36,770 nucleotides of DNA from Candidatus Cryptobacteroides onthequi (GCA_018066125.1 JAGHSA010000074.1:1-36770); one strand, 5' to 3'. Shown: positions 14,809 through 23,735, counted from the first letter of the stretch. Program-made: numbers and translations. The notes: generated from the letters alone by a model not told the origin.

Positions 14809-17223
14809 TTAAAGTGTAATTGTTTCCTTGAGTCTTATATCTTCACTGCTGGCTCCTATCCTGAGCTCGAACTCCCCTGGCTCGACCGTCCATTTCATAT
14901 CCTTGTCAAGCATCTGGAAGTTCTCCGGAGTCAGTGTGAACGATACTTTCTTTGTCTGACCAGGTTCAAGAGACACACGCTCGAAGCCGCGGAGCATGGA
15001 GTCATACGCGACCACAGAGCTGACCATATCCCTGATGTAGAGCTGCACCACCTCATCACCGGCACACCTGCCGGTATTGGCTACATTGCAGCGCACCTTC
15101 ACCGTGCCGTCTTCCCTCTTTTCGACTTCCATGTCAGAATACTTGAATGTGGTATAGCTGAGGCCGTATCCAAAAGGATATAGCGGGCCGAGAACTCTTG
15201 TAGAGCCACTTCCATTGGGACCATGTGATGACTGGCGTCCATGTGATCCCTTCTTGTACGGGAAGTTATACTCTATCTGTCCCACAGTCTTAGGGAAGGT
15301 GACAGTAAGTTTTCCGCTCGGGTTATTCTCTCCGAAAAGAGTCTGTGCGAGCACACGCCCTCCAAGATAGGTAGGGAACCACATTTCAAGTATTGCAGGA
15401 AGATTGGCATCAGCCCAATTCACCGTAAGCGGCTGGCCGTTGATCAATACCAGCACCACAGGTTTTCCTGTAGCCTGCAGACGCATCAGATATTCTCTCT
15501 GGTGGCCCGGGAGATCCAGAGACACACGTGAGTGGCTTTCGCCTACGATATCATCGCTCTCTCCCATCACTGCTATGATGACATCCGCTTCTGACGCCCT
15601 TTCGACGCCACGCTGCATCATCGAGGACTCGGCGTCAGTGATAGGGAAAGGCATCACGTCACTGACAGGGAAATCGGCATCCACGACATCACATCCCTTC
15701 TCATACATCACCTCGACTGAGTCACCGAGATATTCTCTCAGTCCTCCGAGCATGGTGACAGGATCAAGTCCATTAGGGCCATAACGGCTGAACATGTAGT
15801 CAGAATAGTCGGCAAGCGGTCCGGTGACAAGCACCTTGCGGAGTGCGCTCTTATCCAGAGGAAGGAGCGCCCCTTCATTCTTCAGAAGCACCACGGCCTG
15901 GCGTCCCATGTCCATGATGAAATCCTCATGACAATCTGCACCGGCATACTTGTCGGCAAGAGTACCGTCACCGCTGTACGGATTGTCGAACAGGCCAAGT
16001 CTGAACTTGACGCTGAGCACCTCCCGCACCCTCTGATCAATGGTCTCCTGCGATATGAGTCCATTGGCATATGCAGACCTGAGGGCAAGAGTGAAATTTT
16101 CCGGTTTGGTGAAGTGGGTTCTCACATTGAGACCGGCTTCCAGAACCTGACGGACTGCATCCTCGTATGACGTCGCGACATTGTGCTTTGTATAGACATA
16201 CTCCACAGCCTCGCTGTCGCTGACAACGTATCCGTCAAAGCCATATGTGTCGCGAAGCAGTTCCGTGAGGAAATAGTGTGATGCAGACACCGGTTCTCCA
16301 TTCCAGTCATTGTAGCTGCTCATCACCTCCATAGGATGCACCTTGCGTATCACCTCCGCGAAAGGATAGAGGAAAAGCTGGTGCAGATCCCGGGGCGTGA
16401 TGTGAGGGTCCGTCCTGCACTGTCCGTCACGTCCTCCTTTCGGAACACCATAAGCCGCATAATGTTTCAGTCCGGACGCCACGCCCTGACTCTGGACACC
16501 GGCAGACATCTCCGTACCGAGCTGTGCCACAAGATACGGGTCTTCGCCATAACACTCCACGGTACGTCCCCATCTCTGATCACGGGCGACATCAAGTATA
16601 GGTGCATAGACGCTGTGGTAGCCGATAAGGCGTGCCTCATAGCCCGCAATCTCGCCTGCTGTGCGTACAAGGTCACGGTTCCAGGTACTACCGATGCCTA
16701 TCGGAGCCGGAAGCGGGGTGGCCTTTGTATGATTCAGTCCATGGATACCCTCATTGGAAAACTCCACCGGAATACCCAGACGAGTCTCTTCAACGAAGAA
16801 CTTCTGTACCTTGTGGAGAGCCTCGACATGGTTTGAGAAAGGATATATGAGTTCTCTTGCAGTCCAATATCCCTTTCCGACACCGTTCAGCTGCTCGTCT
16901 ATGTTGGCTATGCCGTCTTTCCACACGCGTGTCTTCCACTCTGCGGTAGGAAGAGAGTCCGCAAGGACTCTCTTGTAGCCATACAATGTGGTCAGCTGGC
17001 AGGTCTTCTCATCCATATTCATCTGGCTGAGGAGATCCTCGACACGGTCTTCTACACTGCGTGAAGGGTCCTCATATATATCCTTCACACCGTTCTTGTT
17101 GAAATCGATCCAGCCTTTATGATAGATGGAGGAACGGCCGGTCTGCGCAAGGCACATGCCTGACGGAATAAAAAGAGTCATGGCTGACAGCGCAGCCATG
17201 ACCGGATAGAAGCGGAATCTCAT
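14809..17223 (-). CDS. GH3 family glycoside hydrolase (beta-glucosidase/xylosidase-like)
   Basis: An 804-residue exported enzyme with a signal peptide ending near CLAQ. An insert DFNKNGVKDIYEDP resembles a calcium-binding loop. The GH3 N-domain shows NEGIHGLNHTKATPLPAPIG, RWGRTVECYGEDPYLVAQLG and GLKHYAAYG. The nucleophile is Asp336 in YVVSDSEAV. The second domain follows (VLVTGPLADYSDYMFSRYG), and the C-terminal fibronectin-III-like domain has FGYGLSYTTFKYS. GH3 enzymes retain configuration and remove terminal beta-glucose, xylose or similar sugars; specificity cannot be assigned. The ATG directly abuts the GH2 stop codon (TAAATG), so the two are coupled. Confidence 0.93.
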   Translation of the reverse strand: MRFRFYPVMAALSAMTLFIPSGMCLAQTGRSSIYHKGWIDFNKNGVKDIYEDPSRSVEDRVEDLLSQMNMDEKTCQLTTLYGYKRVLADSLPTAEWKTRVWKDGIANIDEQLNGVGKGYWTARELIYPFSNHVEALHKVQKFFVEETRLGIPVEFSNEGIHGLNHTKATPLPAPIGIGSTWNRDLVRTAGEIAGYEARLIGYHSVYAPILDVARDQRWGRTVECYGEDPYLVAQLGTEMSAGVQSQGVASGLKHYAAYGVPKGGRDGQCRTDPHITPRDLHQLFLYPFAEVIRKVHPMEVMSSYNDWNGEPVSASHYFLTELLRDTYGFDGYVVSDSEAVEYVYTKHNVATSYEDAVRQVLEAGLNVRTHFTKPENFTLALRSAYANGLISQETIDQRVREVLSVKFRLGLFDNPYSGDGTLADKYAGADCHEDFIMDMGRQAVVLLKNEGALLPLDKSALRKVLVTGPLADYSDYMFSRYGPNGLDPVTMLGGLREYLGDSVEVMYEKGCDVVDADFPVSDVMPFPITDAESSMMQRGVERASEADVIIAVMGESDDIVGESHSRVSLDLPGHQREYLMRLQATGKPVVLVLINGQPLTVNWADANLPAILEMWFPTYLGGRVLAQTLFGENNPSGKLTVTFPKTVGQIEYNFPYKKGSHGRQSSHGPNGSGSTRVLGPLYPFGYGLSYTTFKYSDMEVEKREDGTVKVRCNVANTGRCAGDEVVQLYIRDMVSSVVAYDSMLRGFERVSLEPGQTKKVSFTLTPENFQMLDKDMKWTVEPGEFELRIGASSEDIRLKETITL

Positions 17224-20200
17224 TTATTTCCTTTTTATGATGAACTCGAAATGAGCGTCTGAGAACACTCTGTCTTCCTTGAGAGGAGCAGGACCGCAGC
17301 TGTCGCCGCCAAGACCGGTGACCGCAGCATCGAGGCAGAGCCATGTATCTCCAGGAGCTGGAAGCTCATACTGATGCGCCGCAAAGGTCATGTCGTAGGC
17401 ACTGTACGGGAGAGCGCATACCGACATCACAGGAAGACCTGAGTCACTCTTGCGAAGGCTGTTTCCGGCAGCCTCGAAAACCACTCCCCTGCCGTTCCTT
17501 CCTGTCAGGCTTGCCCATCTCACCTGCTCATGATTTGACATGTCCTGAGGCTTGGTATAGTCGACTACCTGCTCCTTGACAGTGCCGGAATACTTGCCGA
17601 CAAACGCGCAGGTATAACGGTCAGAGTAGTTTTCTACCGGGCCTCTTCCATAGTAGGTGAAATTGTCAAGAGACTGAGGCACACGTACTACATAGCCGAG
17701 TCTCGCCAGAGGAAGTTCAGGCTTGTCTGAGCTTATGTCTGACTTGCAGAGGATGGAACCGTCACGCTTGACAGTCCAGCAGAGTTTCTGTGTGAATACA
17801 GCCACGTCTGTCTTCTCCGGGAGCTGCTCGACAGAGCTTGTCGCAGATGCTGTAGTTCCCACGAGACGCGATGCGTTCTTTGCCTTTGAGGTGACTGTGA
17901 AGCAGATCTCATAGGCATCACCGGCGGCATTGACCTTCATGTCTGATGCGGAGTGCTCGAGATTCTCAAGACCGTTCTCGAACCAGCCGTCAACTGCCCA
18001 TCCGTCATTGTTGATGTAAGCTCTATATACATTGAGTTCAGGACCCTGATCCTTGCAGATGACATCTCTGCCTCTGTATCTGAGGCTTGAGATGGTACCG
18101 GTGGCGGCATCGAAGGTGACTGCGAAACGGCGTCCCTTCACGCATACATCACCTGTAGAAGGATCCTGCTTCATCTTGAGCTTTCTGCCCTTGACATTGT
18201 CAGTGGCAGCCGGAGCGGCAGCCTGGAGGAAGAGCTGCTCCCTGCAAGGCTCATATCCCTTGTCAGCCCAGAGCATGTCTTCCTGATATGCGTAATAGAC
18301 ATTGAGGTAGCACTCCCTGCCCTGAGGGAGCTGTCCTATGCTGATGGTCTTCTCGGTTGCAGTGCGTGGAGCAAGACCCTCAGCCTCGAACGAGCCGGCA
18401 GCGACTATGTCACCGTCAGCGACAAGCTCCCATCTTCCGTCATAGGATGCGGCTTCGAAATAGTTCTTGTTGAATATCTTCACCGTGACGCTGCCTGCAG
18501 ACTGCGCGGCGAGCGTGGTGATGAGATTCTGGTAAACCTTCTTCACCTCCTCGTACTGAGGCTTCGGGGTACGGTCACCGAAAAGGATGCCGTTCATCAC
18601 GAACTGGCCGTCATTAGGTGTATCGCCGAAGTTGCCTCCAGACGCAAGGTATCTTGTACCGTCTGCGGTGTAGTTGTAGAGTGACTGGTCCACCCAGTCC
18701 CAGATGGCGCCGCCCATGAAGAAGTTGGTCGAATCCATGGATGTCCAGTACTGGGCGAAGTTGCCGAGGGCATTGCCCATGGAGTGGGCGAACTCATTGA
18801 TATGGTATGGATACTTCACATTTCCCTTTCCTGTGGCCACACGTGCCACCCACGGAACTGAAGGATACTGGCTGCAGCCGATATCGGAGATGTCATTGTT
18901 TCGCTCATACTGGATGAGACGCATGGCATCCAGAGCCCTTGCTGCTGCGTAGGTGACCTTGAAGTTGTCTCCAGGACCGGCCTCGTTGCCCATGCTCCAG
19001 ATGATGATGGATGGGTGGTTGTAGTTCTGGCATACCATCTCCGTCATTCGGGCGACATGGGCGTCCGCAAGCTCTGCAGGATGAGAGAGAGAAGCCACTC
19101 CGTAATGATAGTGATGGCTCTCGATGTTGGCCTCGTCCATCAGGTAGATACCGTACTTGTCGCAGAGCCAGTACCAGTATGGATCGTCAGGATAGTGGGA
19201 GTCGCGCACATGATTGATGTTGGCGCGCTTCATCAATATCACATCCTGCTCCATCACCTCGCGGGTGACTGCATGCCCCATGGACGGTTCGGTCTCGTGA
19301 CGGTTCACTCCGCGGAGCTTGACTGTCTTGCCATTGAGGTAGAAATAGCGGCCTTCGATACCGAACTCGTCCTCCTCTGCAGGAGTGTCCTTGATGGCAA
19401 CAGTGCGGAATCCTGTGGTCGTAGAGAAGATATCGAGCGTCTTTCCCTCGGCGTCCTTGAGCTGACCTACGAGGGTGTAGCGGTGTGGAGCCTCTGCAGA
19501 CCATGGCTTGGCTGCCTCGAAAGGAAGGGTGCAGTCGAGCGCCTGTCCCTTGAACTCCTGCACGAGTTCATTCTCGTCAGAATAGAGCTTATTCTCGTAG
19601 AGCGCGTAATCGACGGTGAGGCCTTCTGCACCGGTGACGCATGCCTCGACATGGAGGCTGTTCATCGAAGGGGTGACGCGGATGTCACGCACTGACACCT
19701 GAGGCTTCGCCTCCAATGCCACGGTGCGGAAGATACCCGGGAGGCGGAACATGTCCTGAGCCTCGAAGTTGGAAGCATCGCTGTTGCGGTACACCTCGAC
19801 CGCGAGCACGTTCTCCCCTGCCTTGAGGTAATCGGTGATATCGAACTGAGCCACATTGCGGGAGTTCTTTGAGAAGCCCACATATGTGCCGTTGACCCAG
19901 AGATAGAAGAATGAGTCCACTCCGTCGAAGTTGATGAACACGCGCATGCCTGACCATGAGTCAGGGCAGGTGAAGCTGCGGCGGTATGAGCCTACCTCAT
20001 TGCGGGCCTTGTACATTGTCCAGGTCTGAGGCGGTTCACGCATCACTCCGAGACGCCAGTCATCCGGTTTGATCTCGTGATACCACGGAACATTCACGTT
20101 GACGTAGATAGGTGTTCCGTATTTCTGGCTGCCATCCTTGCCGACTCCGACGATATTCCAGTTCGAAGGGACTTCAATATCGTCCCAGCCGGTCACATCG

Positions 20201-20475
20201 TAATCCATCGCATAGAATGTCTGCGGACGCTCTTCAGGGTTTGCGACCCAGTTGAACTTCCATGTGCCGTTGAGGCTCTGCCAGTAAGCACTGTTTTCCG
20301 GCAGGACACGGCGGGCTGATTCTGTGTCGTTGAACGAGAAGAACCATGCATGCGGCGCTTCCTTGTTCAGAGACAATTCCTTGAAGGACTGCCACTCTGT
20401 CCCTGTCGGGGCATCCTGACGTCCGTAGGCGAAGCCTGAGAGAGCTGTCGCCAGCAGTAACAATAATGTCTTCAT
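17224..20475 (-). CDS. GH2 family beta-galactosidase (LacZ type)
   Basis: A 1083-residue protein, the length of LacZ-type enzymes, with an N-terminal signal peptide (cleavage near GFAYG). Sugar-binding and immunoglobulin-like domains precede the barrel, and a Bgal_small_N domain follows (DNFTYYGRGPVENYSDR). The acid/base is Glu498 in SMGNEAGPGDN and the nucleophile Glu561 in HINEFAHSMGNALG, matching E. coli LacZ Glu461 and Glu537. RGVNRHETEPSMGH is also typical. It should release terminal beta-galactose in the periplasm or at the surface. First gene of the GH2-GH3-thioredoxin operon, divergent from the phosphoesterase. Confidence 0.94.
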   Translation of the reverse strand: MKTLLLLLATALSGFAYGRQDAPTGTEWQSFKELSLNKEAPHAWFFSFNDTESARRVLPENSAYWQSLNGTWKFNWVANPEERPQTFYAMDYDVTGWDDIEVPSNWNIVGVGKDGSQKYGTPIYVNVNVPWYHEIKPDDWRLGVMREPPQTWTMYKARNEVGSYRRSFTCPDSWSGMRVFINFDGVDSFFYLWVNGTYVGFSKNSRNVAQFDITDYLKAGENVLAVEVYRNSDASNFEAQDMFRLPGIFRTVALEAKPQVSVRDIRVTPSMNSLHVEACVTGAEGLTVDYALYENKLYSDENELVQEFKGQALDCTLPFEAAKPWSAEAPHRYTLVGQLKDAEGKTLDIFSTTTGFRTVAIKDTPAEEDEFGIEGRYFYLNGKTVKLRGVNRHETEPSMGHAVTREVMEQDVILMKRANINHVRDSHYPDDPYWYWLCDKYGIYLMDEANIESHHYHYGVASLSHPAELADAHVARMTEMVCQNYNHPSIIIWSMGNEAGPGDNFKVTYAAARALDAMRLIQYERNNDISDIGCSQYPSVPWVARVATGKGNVKYPYHINEFAHSMGNALGNFAQYWTSMDSTNFFMGGAIWDWVDQSLYNYTADGTRYLASGGNFGDTPNDGQFVMNGILFGDRTPKPQYEEVKKVYQNLITTLAAQSAGSVTVKIFNKNYFEAASYDGRWELVADGDIVAAGSFEAEGLAPRTATEKTISIGQLPQGRECYLNVYYAYQEDMLWADKGYEPCREQLFLQAAAPAATDNVKGRKLKMKQDPSTGDVCVKGRRFAVTFDAATGTISSLRYRGRDVICKDQGPELNVYRAYINNDGWAVDGWFENGLENLEHSASDMKVNAAGDAYEICFTVTSKAKNASRLVGTTASATSSVEQLPEKTDVAVFTQKLCWTVKRDGSILCKSDISSDKPELPLARLGYVVRVPQSLDNFTYYGRGPVENYSDRYTCAFVGKYSGTVKEQVVDYTKPQDMSNHEQVRWASLTGRNGRGVVFEAAGNSLRKSDSGLPVMSVCALPYSAYDMTFAAHQYELPAPGDTWLCLDAAVTGLGGDSCGPAPLKEDRVFSDAHFEFIIKRK

Positions 20476-20523
20476 ATGCTTTATTTTTTGGTAATTCGAT
20501 TTTGGAACTCAATCCATAAATAT

Positions 20524-20547
20524 AGTGATAATTTTTCACTAAATTTG
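20524..20547. promoter_or_regulatory. Divergent promoter region with inverted repeat
   Basis: In the 96-base gap between GH2 (minus) and the phosphoesterase (plus) lies an exact -7 box TAAATTTG at 20540-20547 for the plus strand. A weaker TATATTTA serves the minus strand. The inverted repeat AGTGA-N7-TCACT (20524-20540) sits between and touches both, as an operator might. Confidence 0.35.
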
Positions 20548-20571
20548 TGAATACACCAAATCAGATTCGAT

Positions 20572-21735
20572 ATGAAAAAGACACTCGTCACCATAATCTG
20601 CCTTGCCCTCGCATTCGCGGCACAGGCTCAGGACAGAATAGAACTCATCCATGGTCCATATCTCCAGGATATAGGCACCACAGAAGCCACCGTGGTATGG
20701 ATAGCCAGCACCAATTCTGTGGGATGGGTCGAGCTTGCACCTGATGACGGAAGCCACTTCTACGAGACTGAGAGGCCGAAATATTTCGACAGCAGGAACG
20801 GCATAAAGACTGAGTCAAGGGTGCACTCCGTGAAGATCACCGGTCTCAAGCCGGGCACCACGTACAGATACAGGGTATTCTCTACAGAAATCACTGAGCA
20901 CAAGGCCAATTTCGTCAGCTATGGCAGGACAGCTTCCACAAGGGTTTTCCAGAAAGAGCCTCTCCGCCTGACTACTCTGGACCCAGAGAAAGAGAGTGTG
21001 TCTTTCGCAATGCTCAATGACATGCACGGAGACACACTGAAGCTTGAGAAACTCATCGGATATTGTGACATGGCCAAGACCGACATGGTGCTCTTCGTCG
21101 GTGACATGGTGTCGATTTTCAACAGCGAGGAGCAGGTGTTCAGCGGATTCATGGACAAGGCCACGGAGATTTTTGCTGCCGAAAAGCCTGTGTTCTATAC
21201 AAGGGGCAACCATGAGACCAGAGGGGAACTCGCATACTGTTTCCAGGATTATTTCTCTCCTTCAAAGGAGCACATCTACTATATGTTCAGGCAGGGCCCT
21301 GTATGCTTCATCGCTCTTGACAGCGGTGAGGACAAGCCAGACAGCGATATCGAGTACAGTGGCATCAATGTGTATGACGAGTACCGCAGCGAGCAGGCAG
21401 AATGGCTGAAGAAGGCCGTGCAGAGCGAAGAGTTCAGGACAGCGCCATTCAAGATTGTGACCTGCCATGTGCCCGCGATGGGCGGCTGGCACGGCGAAAA
21501 GGAGGTAAAGGAGAAGTTCATCCCTATCCTCAATGAGGCCGGCGTGGACATCATGCTCACCGGCCATCTCCACAGGCGCATGCACCGCAATGCCGGCGAT
21601 GACGGTGTCAATTTCCCGGTGCTCGTGAACTCCAGTGAGGACGTGCTGCAGTGCACCGTCAGCGGCCAGGAGCTCAAGATCCGCATCGTGGACCTGCAGG
21701 GCAAGACGGTCGACACTCTTACCATCAAGAAATAG
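20572..21735 (+). CDS. Purple-acid-phosphatase-like metallophosphoesterase (exported)
   Basis: A 387-residue protein with a signal peptide (AFAAQAQ). Residues about 25-110 form a fibronectin-III-like purple acid phosphatase N-domain (IELIHGPYLQ, TTEATVVWIAS, LKPGTTYRYRV). The catalytic domain shows the metal-binding blocks NDMHGDT, FVGDMV, TRGNHETRG, VTCHVPAMGG and LTGHLHRRMH, in the usual order. It should hydrolyse phosphate esters in the periplasm using two metal ions. The first block is DMHGD rather than the common DxH/GD variants, but the order and spacing are normal. It is a single gene divergent from the GH2 operon. Substrate unknown. Confidence 0.9.
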   Translation: MKKTLVTIICLALAFAAQAQDRIELIHGPYLQDIGTTEATVVWIASTNSVGWVELAPDDGSHFYETERPKYFDSRNGIKTESRVHSVKITGLKPGTTYRYRVFSTEITEHKANFVSYGRTASTRVFQKEPLRLTTLDPEKESVSFAMLNDMHGDTLKLEKLIGYCDMAKTDMVLFVGDMVSIFNSEEQVFSGFMDKATEIFAAEKPVFYTRGNHETRGELAYCFQDYFSPSKEHIYYMFRQGPVCFIALDSGEDKPDSDIEYSGINVYDEYRSEQAEWLKKAVQSEEFRTAPFKIVTCHVPAMGGWHGEKEVKEKFIPILNEAGVDIMLTGHLHRRMHRNAGDDGVNFPVLVNSSEDVLQCTVSGQELKIRIVDLQGKTVDTLTIKK

Positions 21736-22072
21736 CGGGTCGCGGCGGAGAACGGCAGCAATGTTTCGTCGCAGCAAGGGCCGGCCGGGCACCGGACTCC
21801 ACGTCTCGGCGGCTGCTCAAGCGCTTCGGTCCTATCCCTGCAGGGGGCTAAGCCGCCCCCTGAACCCCTTGCGTCCCTCAAGTGCCTTTCCGTATTTGCA
21901 CTATGTCCTTGCAATCTGCAAATACCCGGCACCGGGCCGGTTCGCTGATGCTCACCTTTAACGGTCGTCACACAAAATCCGCTCCCGGGCGGAGCCCTCA
22001 GCGCTGTCGCTGTCCCGCCGCCTCGACGGATCGTCCTGCACCCGGCCGACCCTTGCTGTCTCAGACCAGAAA
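21736..22072. other. GC-rich stretch without a recognised gene
   Basis: No credible coding region was seen on either strand; the open frames here mostly extend antisense into the phosphoesterase gene. The stretch is full of palindromes: CAGGGGGC/GCCCCCTG around 21841-21862, GTATTTGCA (21892-21900) with TGCAAATAC (21917-21925), CCCGG/CCGGG near 21926, and GCTCC/GGAGC near 21981. It contrasts sharply with the AT-rich genes that follow. Confidence 0.5.
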
Positions 22073-22156
22073 ACATGCAGCCAGAGGTGGCCTGCAGATC
22101 TTTTTCCTACATTACAGCGTTTTGGACACACTTGATGAAACACTACCGATGCTTAC
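22073..22156. repeat. Repeat R2, copy 1 (downstream block of the Rhs-immunity modules)
   Basis: The first 21 bases (22073-22093) are identical to 23641-23661. The following 50-60 bases are related but diverged, with small insertions, ending at a shared CGATGCTTAC/GGACGCTTAC. On the minus strand it follows the module terminator. Confidence 0.75.
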
Positions 22157-22198
22157 TTGCATGCTGCCATTTCATCATATACCCGTCGAACAAATATG

Positions 22199-22226
22199 AA
22201 AAAGCCTGCGTCGGTTAGGCGCAGGC
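22199..22226 (-). terminator. Intrinsic terminator after the immunity genes (module B)
   Basis: On the minus strand GCCTGCG...CGCAGGC (22204-22226) forms a stem followed by five T. It lies about 10 bases after the stop of the 22237-22815 gene. It differs from the module A terminator by only two bases within the hairpin. Confidence 0.8.
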
Positions 22227-22236
22227 AGGAATGAAG

Positions 22237-22815
22237 TTATAAAATATTGTCCAAATAGTAGCAAACTGAATAATCAAAAACTTCGGTACTTGTCATGTCG
22301 CAGTCAAATGAAGCAAGATAGGATAACACCATTTCCTGAGTAAGCCTATCTCTCTTATATTTTGATTTGTACTTCTCAGTCTGTTCATATTCTCGAGGAA
22401 CGCCTTGTTCATAATACACCCACCTGTCATTCTCCTTCATTGAGTACACATACCTGACAGTGTGATATGTTTCATTTACTTTACCATGAAAATAATGGAT
22501 TCCCTGTTCCCAGCCATGTTCAGGGAGATAAATATTGAACCCCGCAAATTCAAGACTTAAATCTTCACATAAACGATTAATTGCAAAATAATGATTACTT
22601 CCCTCATCGCTCATGAAAATGCAATACGGCTTACCTTTAGGATTCCATAGATATGCATGACAAGTATGTCCTCCTCGTAGCAATCGCATTGTTAATGCCG
22701 CTTCTGACATGTCGCCAGAGAATTTACTTACAACAATACGTCTATTCCAAGTCGTAAACATATCTCGTAGTGTTTCGATATCCTTGAAGATAATGATACA
22801 GTGGGTTGGGTACAT
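22237..22815 (-). CDS. Hypothetical protein, probable immunity protein (module B, second gene)
   Basis: A 192-residue, probably cytoplasmic protein with no signal or membrane segment. Not recognised as a named family. It is rich in aromatic residues, and its last third has WVYYEQGVPREYEQ followed by KRDRLTQEMVLSYLASF; I have the impression that this layout recurs in Bacteroidetes proteins beside Rhs toxins, but cannot verify it. It is AT-rich against its surroundings, follows another small gene by 59 bases, and ends at a conserved terminator. Placed directly after an Rhs toxin remnant, an immunity role is the simplest reading. The ATG has no clear ribosome-binding site; a Met at codon 19 is an alternative start. 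Confidence 0.6.
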   Translation of the reverse strand: MYPTHCIIIFKDIETLRDMFTTWNRRIVVSKFSGDMSEAALTMRLLRGGHTCHAYLWNPKGKPYCIFMSDEGSNHYFAINRLCEDLSLEFAGFNIYLPEHGWEQGIHYFHGKVNETYHTVRYVYSMKENDRWVYYEQGVPREYEQTEKYKSKYKRDRLTQEMVLSYLASFDCDMTSTEVFDYSVCYYLDNIL

Positions 22816-22874
22816 ATAATACTATTATTTGGGTGTGAATGTCACTATTTTTTCGGAATTATTCCACTTGAGTC

Positions 22875-23348
22875 TTACTTCCAGAGATTACGACTCAAAC
22901 TGTCATAGTAGGCAAGAAGTATACTATCTTTCGGGACATATACCGCATCCTTGTAGATACCCTGCATCTCGCATATGCCAGTTGGGTGTAATGAGTCTGC
23001 CGCACGCTTTATATACGGGAACACCGTGTTGAATGACTCCTGGGGCATGATGTTCATTCTTTTGGCATGATAAAAATCACTGACAGCTAGGTACAACAAC
23101 GCGCATGCATCAGGATTATTGTCAACATCTGCGAGAAACATTGCATAGGGAATTGATGCTTCATGACCATATCTTTCGAAGAGATGATCAAGATACTCAT
23201 AGTCATGATATTTTACAATATTCTTTTGTAAATATTCACGATAACTCCTGTTGGATTTTTGGATGGCTAACTGTCTGCCCAAGTAGGCATTTGCGCATAG
23301 TGACACTATCAATGATGATAAGATGACAATCTTTGATATCGTTTTCAT
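22875..23348 (-). CDS. Hypothetical exported or membrane-anchored protein, probable immunity protein (module B, first gene)
   Basis: A 157-residue protein with a hydrophobic N-terminus (residues about 5-22) that is a signal peptide or a single anchor; the rest should lie in the periplasm. No known domain recognised; helices with a DNNPDACALLYLAVSDFYHAK segment suggest a small helical repeat fold. The ATG overlaps the TAA of the Rhs-toxin tail (TAATG at 23346-23350), which is translational coupling typical of toxin-immunity pairs. Codon and base use are AT-rich. A periplasmic location would imply that the lost toxin acted there; this is inference. Confidence 0.65.
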   Translation of the reverse strand: MKTISKIVILSSLIVSLCANAYLGRQLAIQKSNRSYREYLQKNIVKYHDYEYLDHLFERYGHEASIPYAMFLADVDNNPDACALLYLAVSDFYHAKRMNIMPQESFNTVFPYIKRAADSLHPTGICEMQGIYKDAVYVPKDSILLAYYDSLSRNLWK

Positions 23349-23548
23349 TATTTCATTAGTCTTTCATTTAACAACTCAAGATAATTGTGCAAATCCGACT
23401 GATTGCCCGGCACTATGTCTAATAATGAGCTTCCGTCCGCCGTCTCGGCGTATGACGGCAAAGTTAGGCAATTGCACGATATTTCCAATCCCTTCCTGCC
23501 GTCGCTTTTGTACCACCAAACAGGCTTTTCCGTACGAAACGGACAGAT
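23348..23548 (-). pseudogene. Rhs/YD-repeat toxin remnant, module B (tip plus in-frame C-terminal tail)
   Basis: On the minus strand the frame reads PFRTEKPVWWYKSDGRKG, LEISCNCLTLPSYAETADG, then SSLLDIVPGNQSDLHNYLE and ends NERLMK-stop at 23348-23350. The DGRKGLEIS-N-LNLP...DGSS pattern is the YD-repeat core of Bacteroidetes Rhs proteins. After GSSL the sequence departs from the Rhs pattern and gives a 25-residue tail, the likely end of a toxin domain. No start codon or upstream Rhs body is present, so this is a fragment. It is coupled to the downstream immunity gene by TAATG. Confidence 0.7.
23424..23542. repeat. Repeat R1, copy B (Rhs tip)
   Basis: 119 bases aligned without gaps to 24537-24655, with six mismatches counted by eye (about 95% identity). 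It encodes the conserved Rhs tip on the minus strand. Confidence 0.9.
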
Positions 23549-23585
23549 TGAGGCGATTGGTACGGAAAGACCGGCTTTGTGGTAC
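23510..23585. repeat. Imperfect inverted repeat
   Basis: GTAC-bounded 26-base arms at 23510-23535 and 23560-23585 are inverted copies with 21 of 26 bases matching, around a 24-base loop. The left arm lies inside repeat R1; the right arm has no counterpart beside copy A. Confidence 0.6.
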
Positions 23586-23640
23586 GAAGACTCTGTATCA
23601 GCTCTCGAATGATGGCAGGCTCGGTGGCATCTTCAGCGGT

Positions 23641-23710
23641 ACATGCAGCCAGAGGTGGCCTACGGGGCTTTCCCTACATCACAGCATCACGTGGTTCATC
23701 GGACGCTTAC
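23641..23710. repeat. Repeat R2, copy 2
   Basis: Identical to 22073-22093 over its first 21 bases and related for about 50 more. It lies between the module A terminator and the module B Rhs tip. Confidence 0.75.
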
Positions 23711-23735
23711 GAAAATACGAATGGCATAGGCAAAG

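Noticed and set aside
21279-22076. A 265-codon minus-strand frame across the phosphoesterase and the GC-rich gap
   Set aside because: Two thirds lie antisense to the phosphoesterase gene, and the remaining part shows no recognisable domain.
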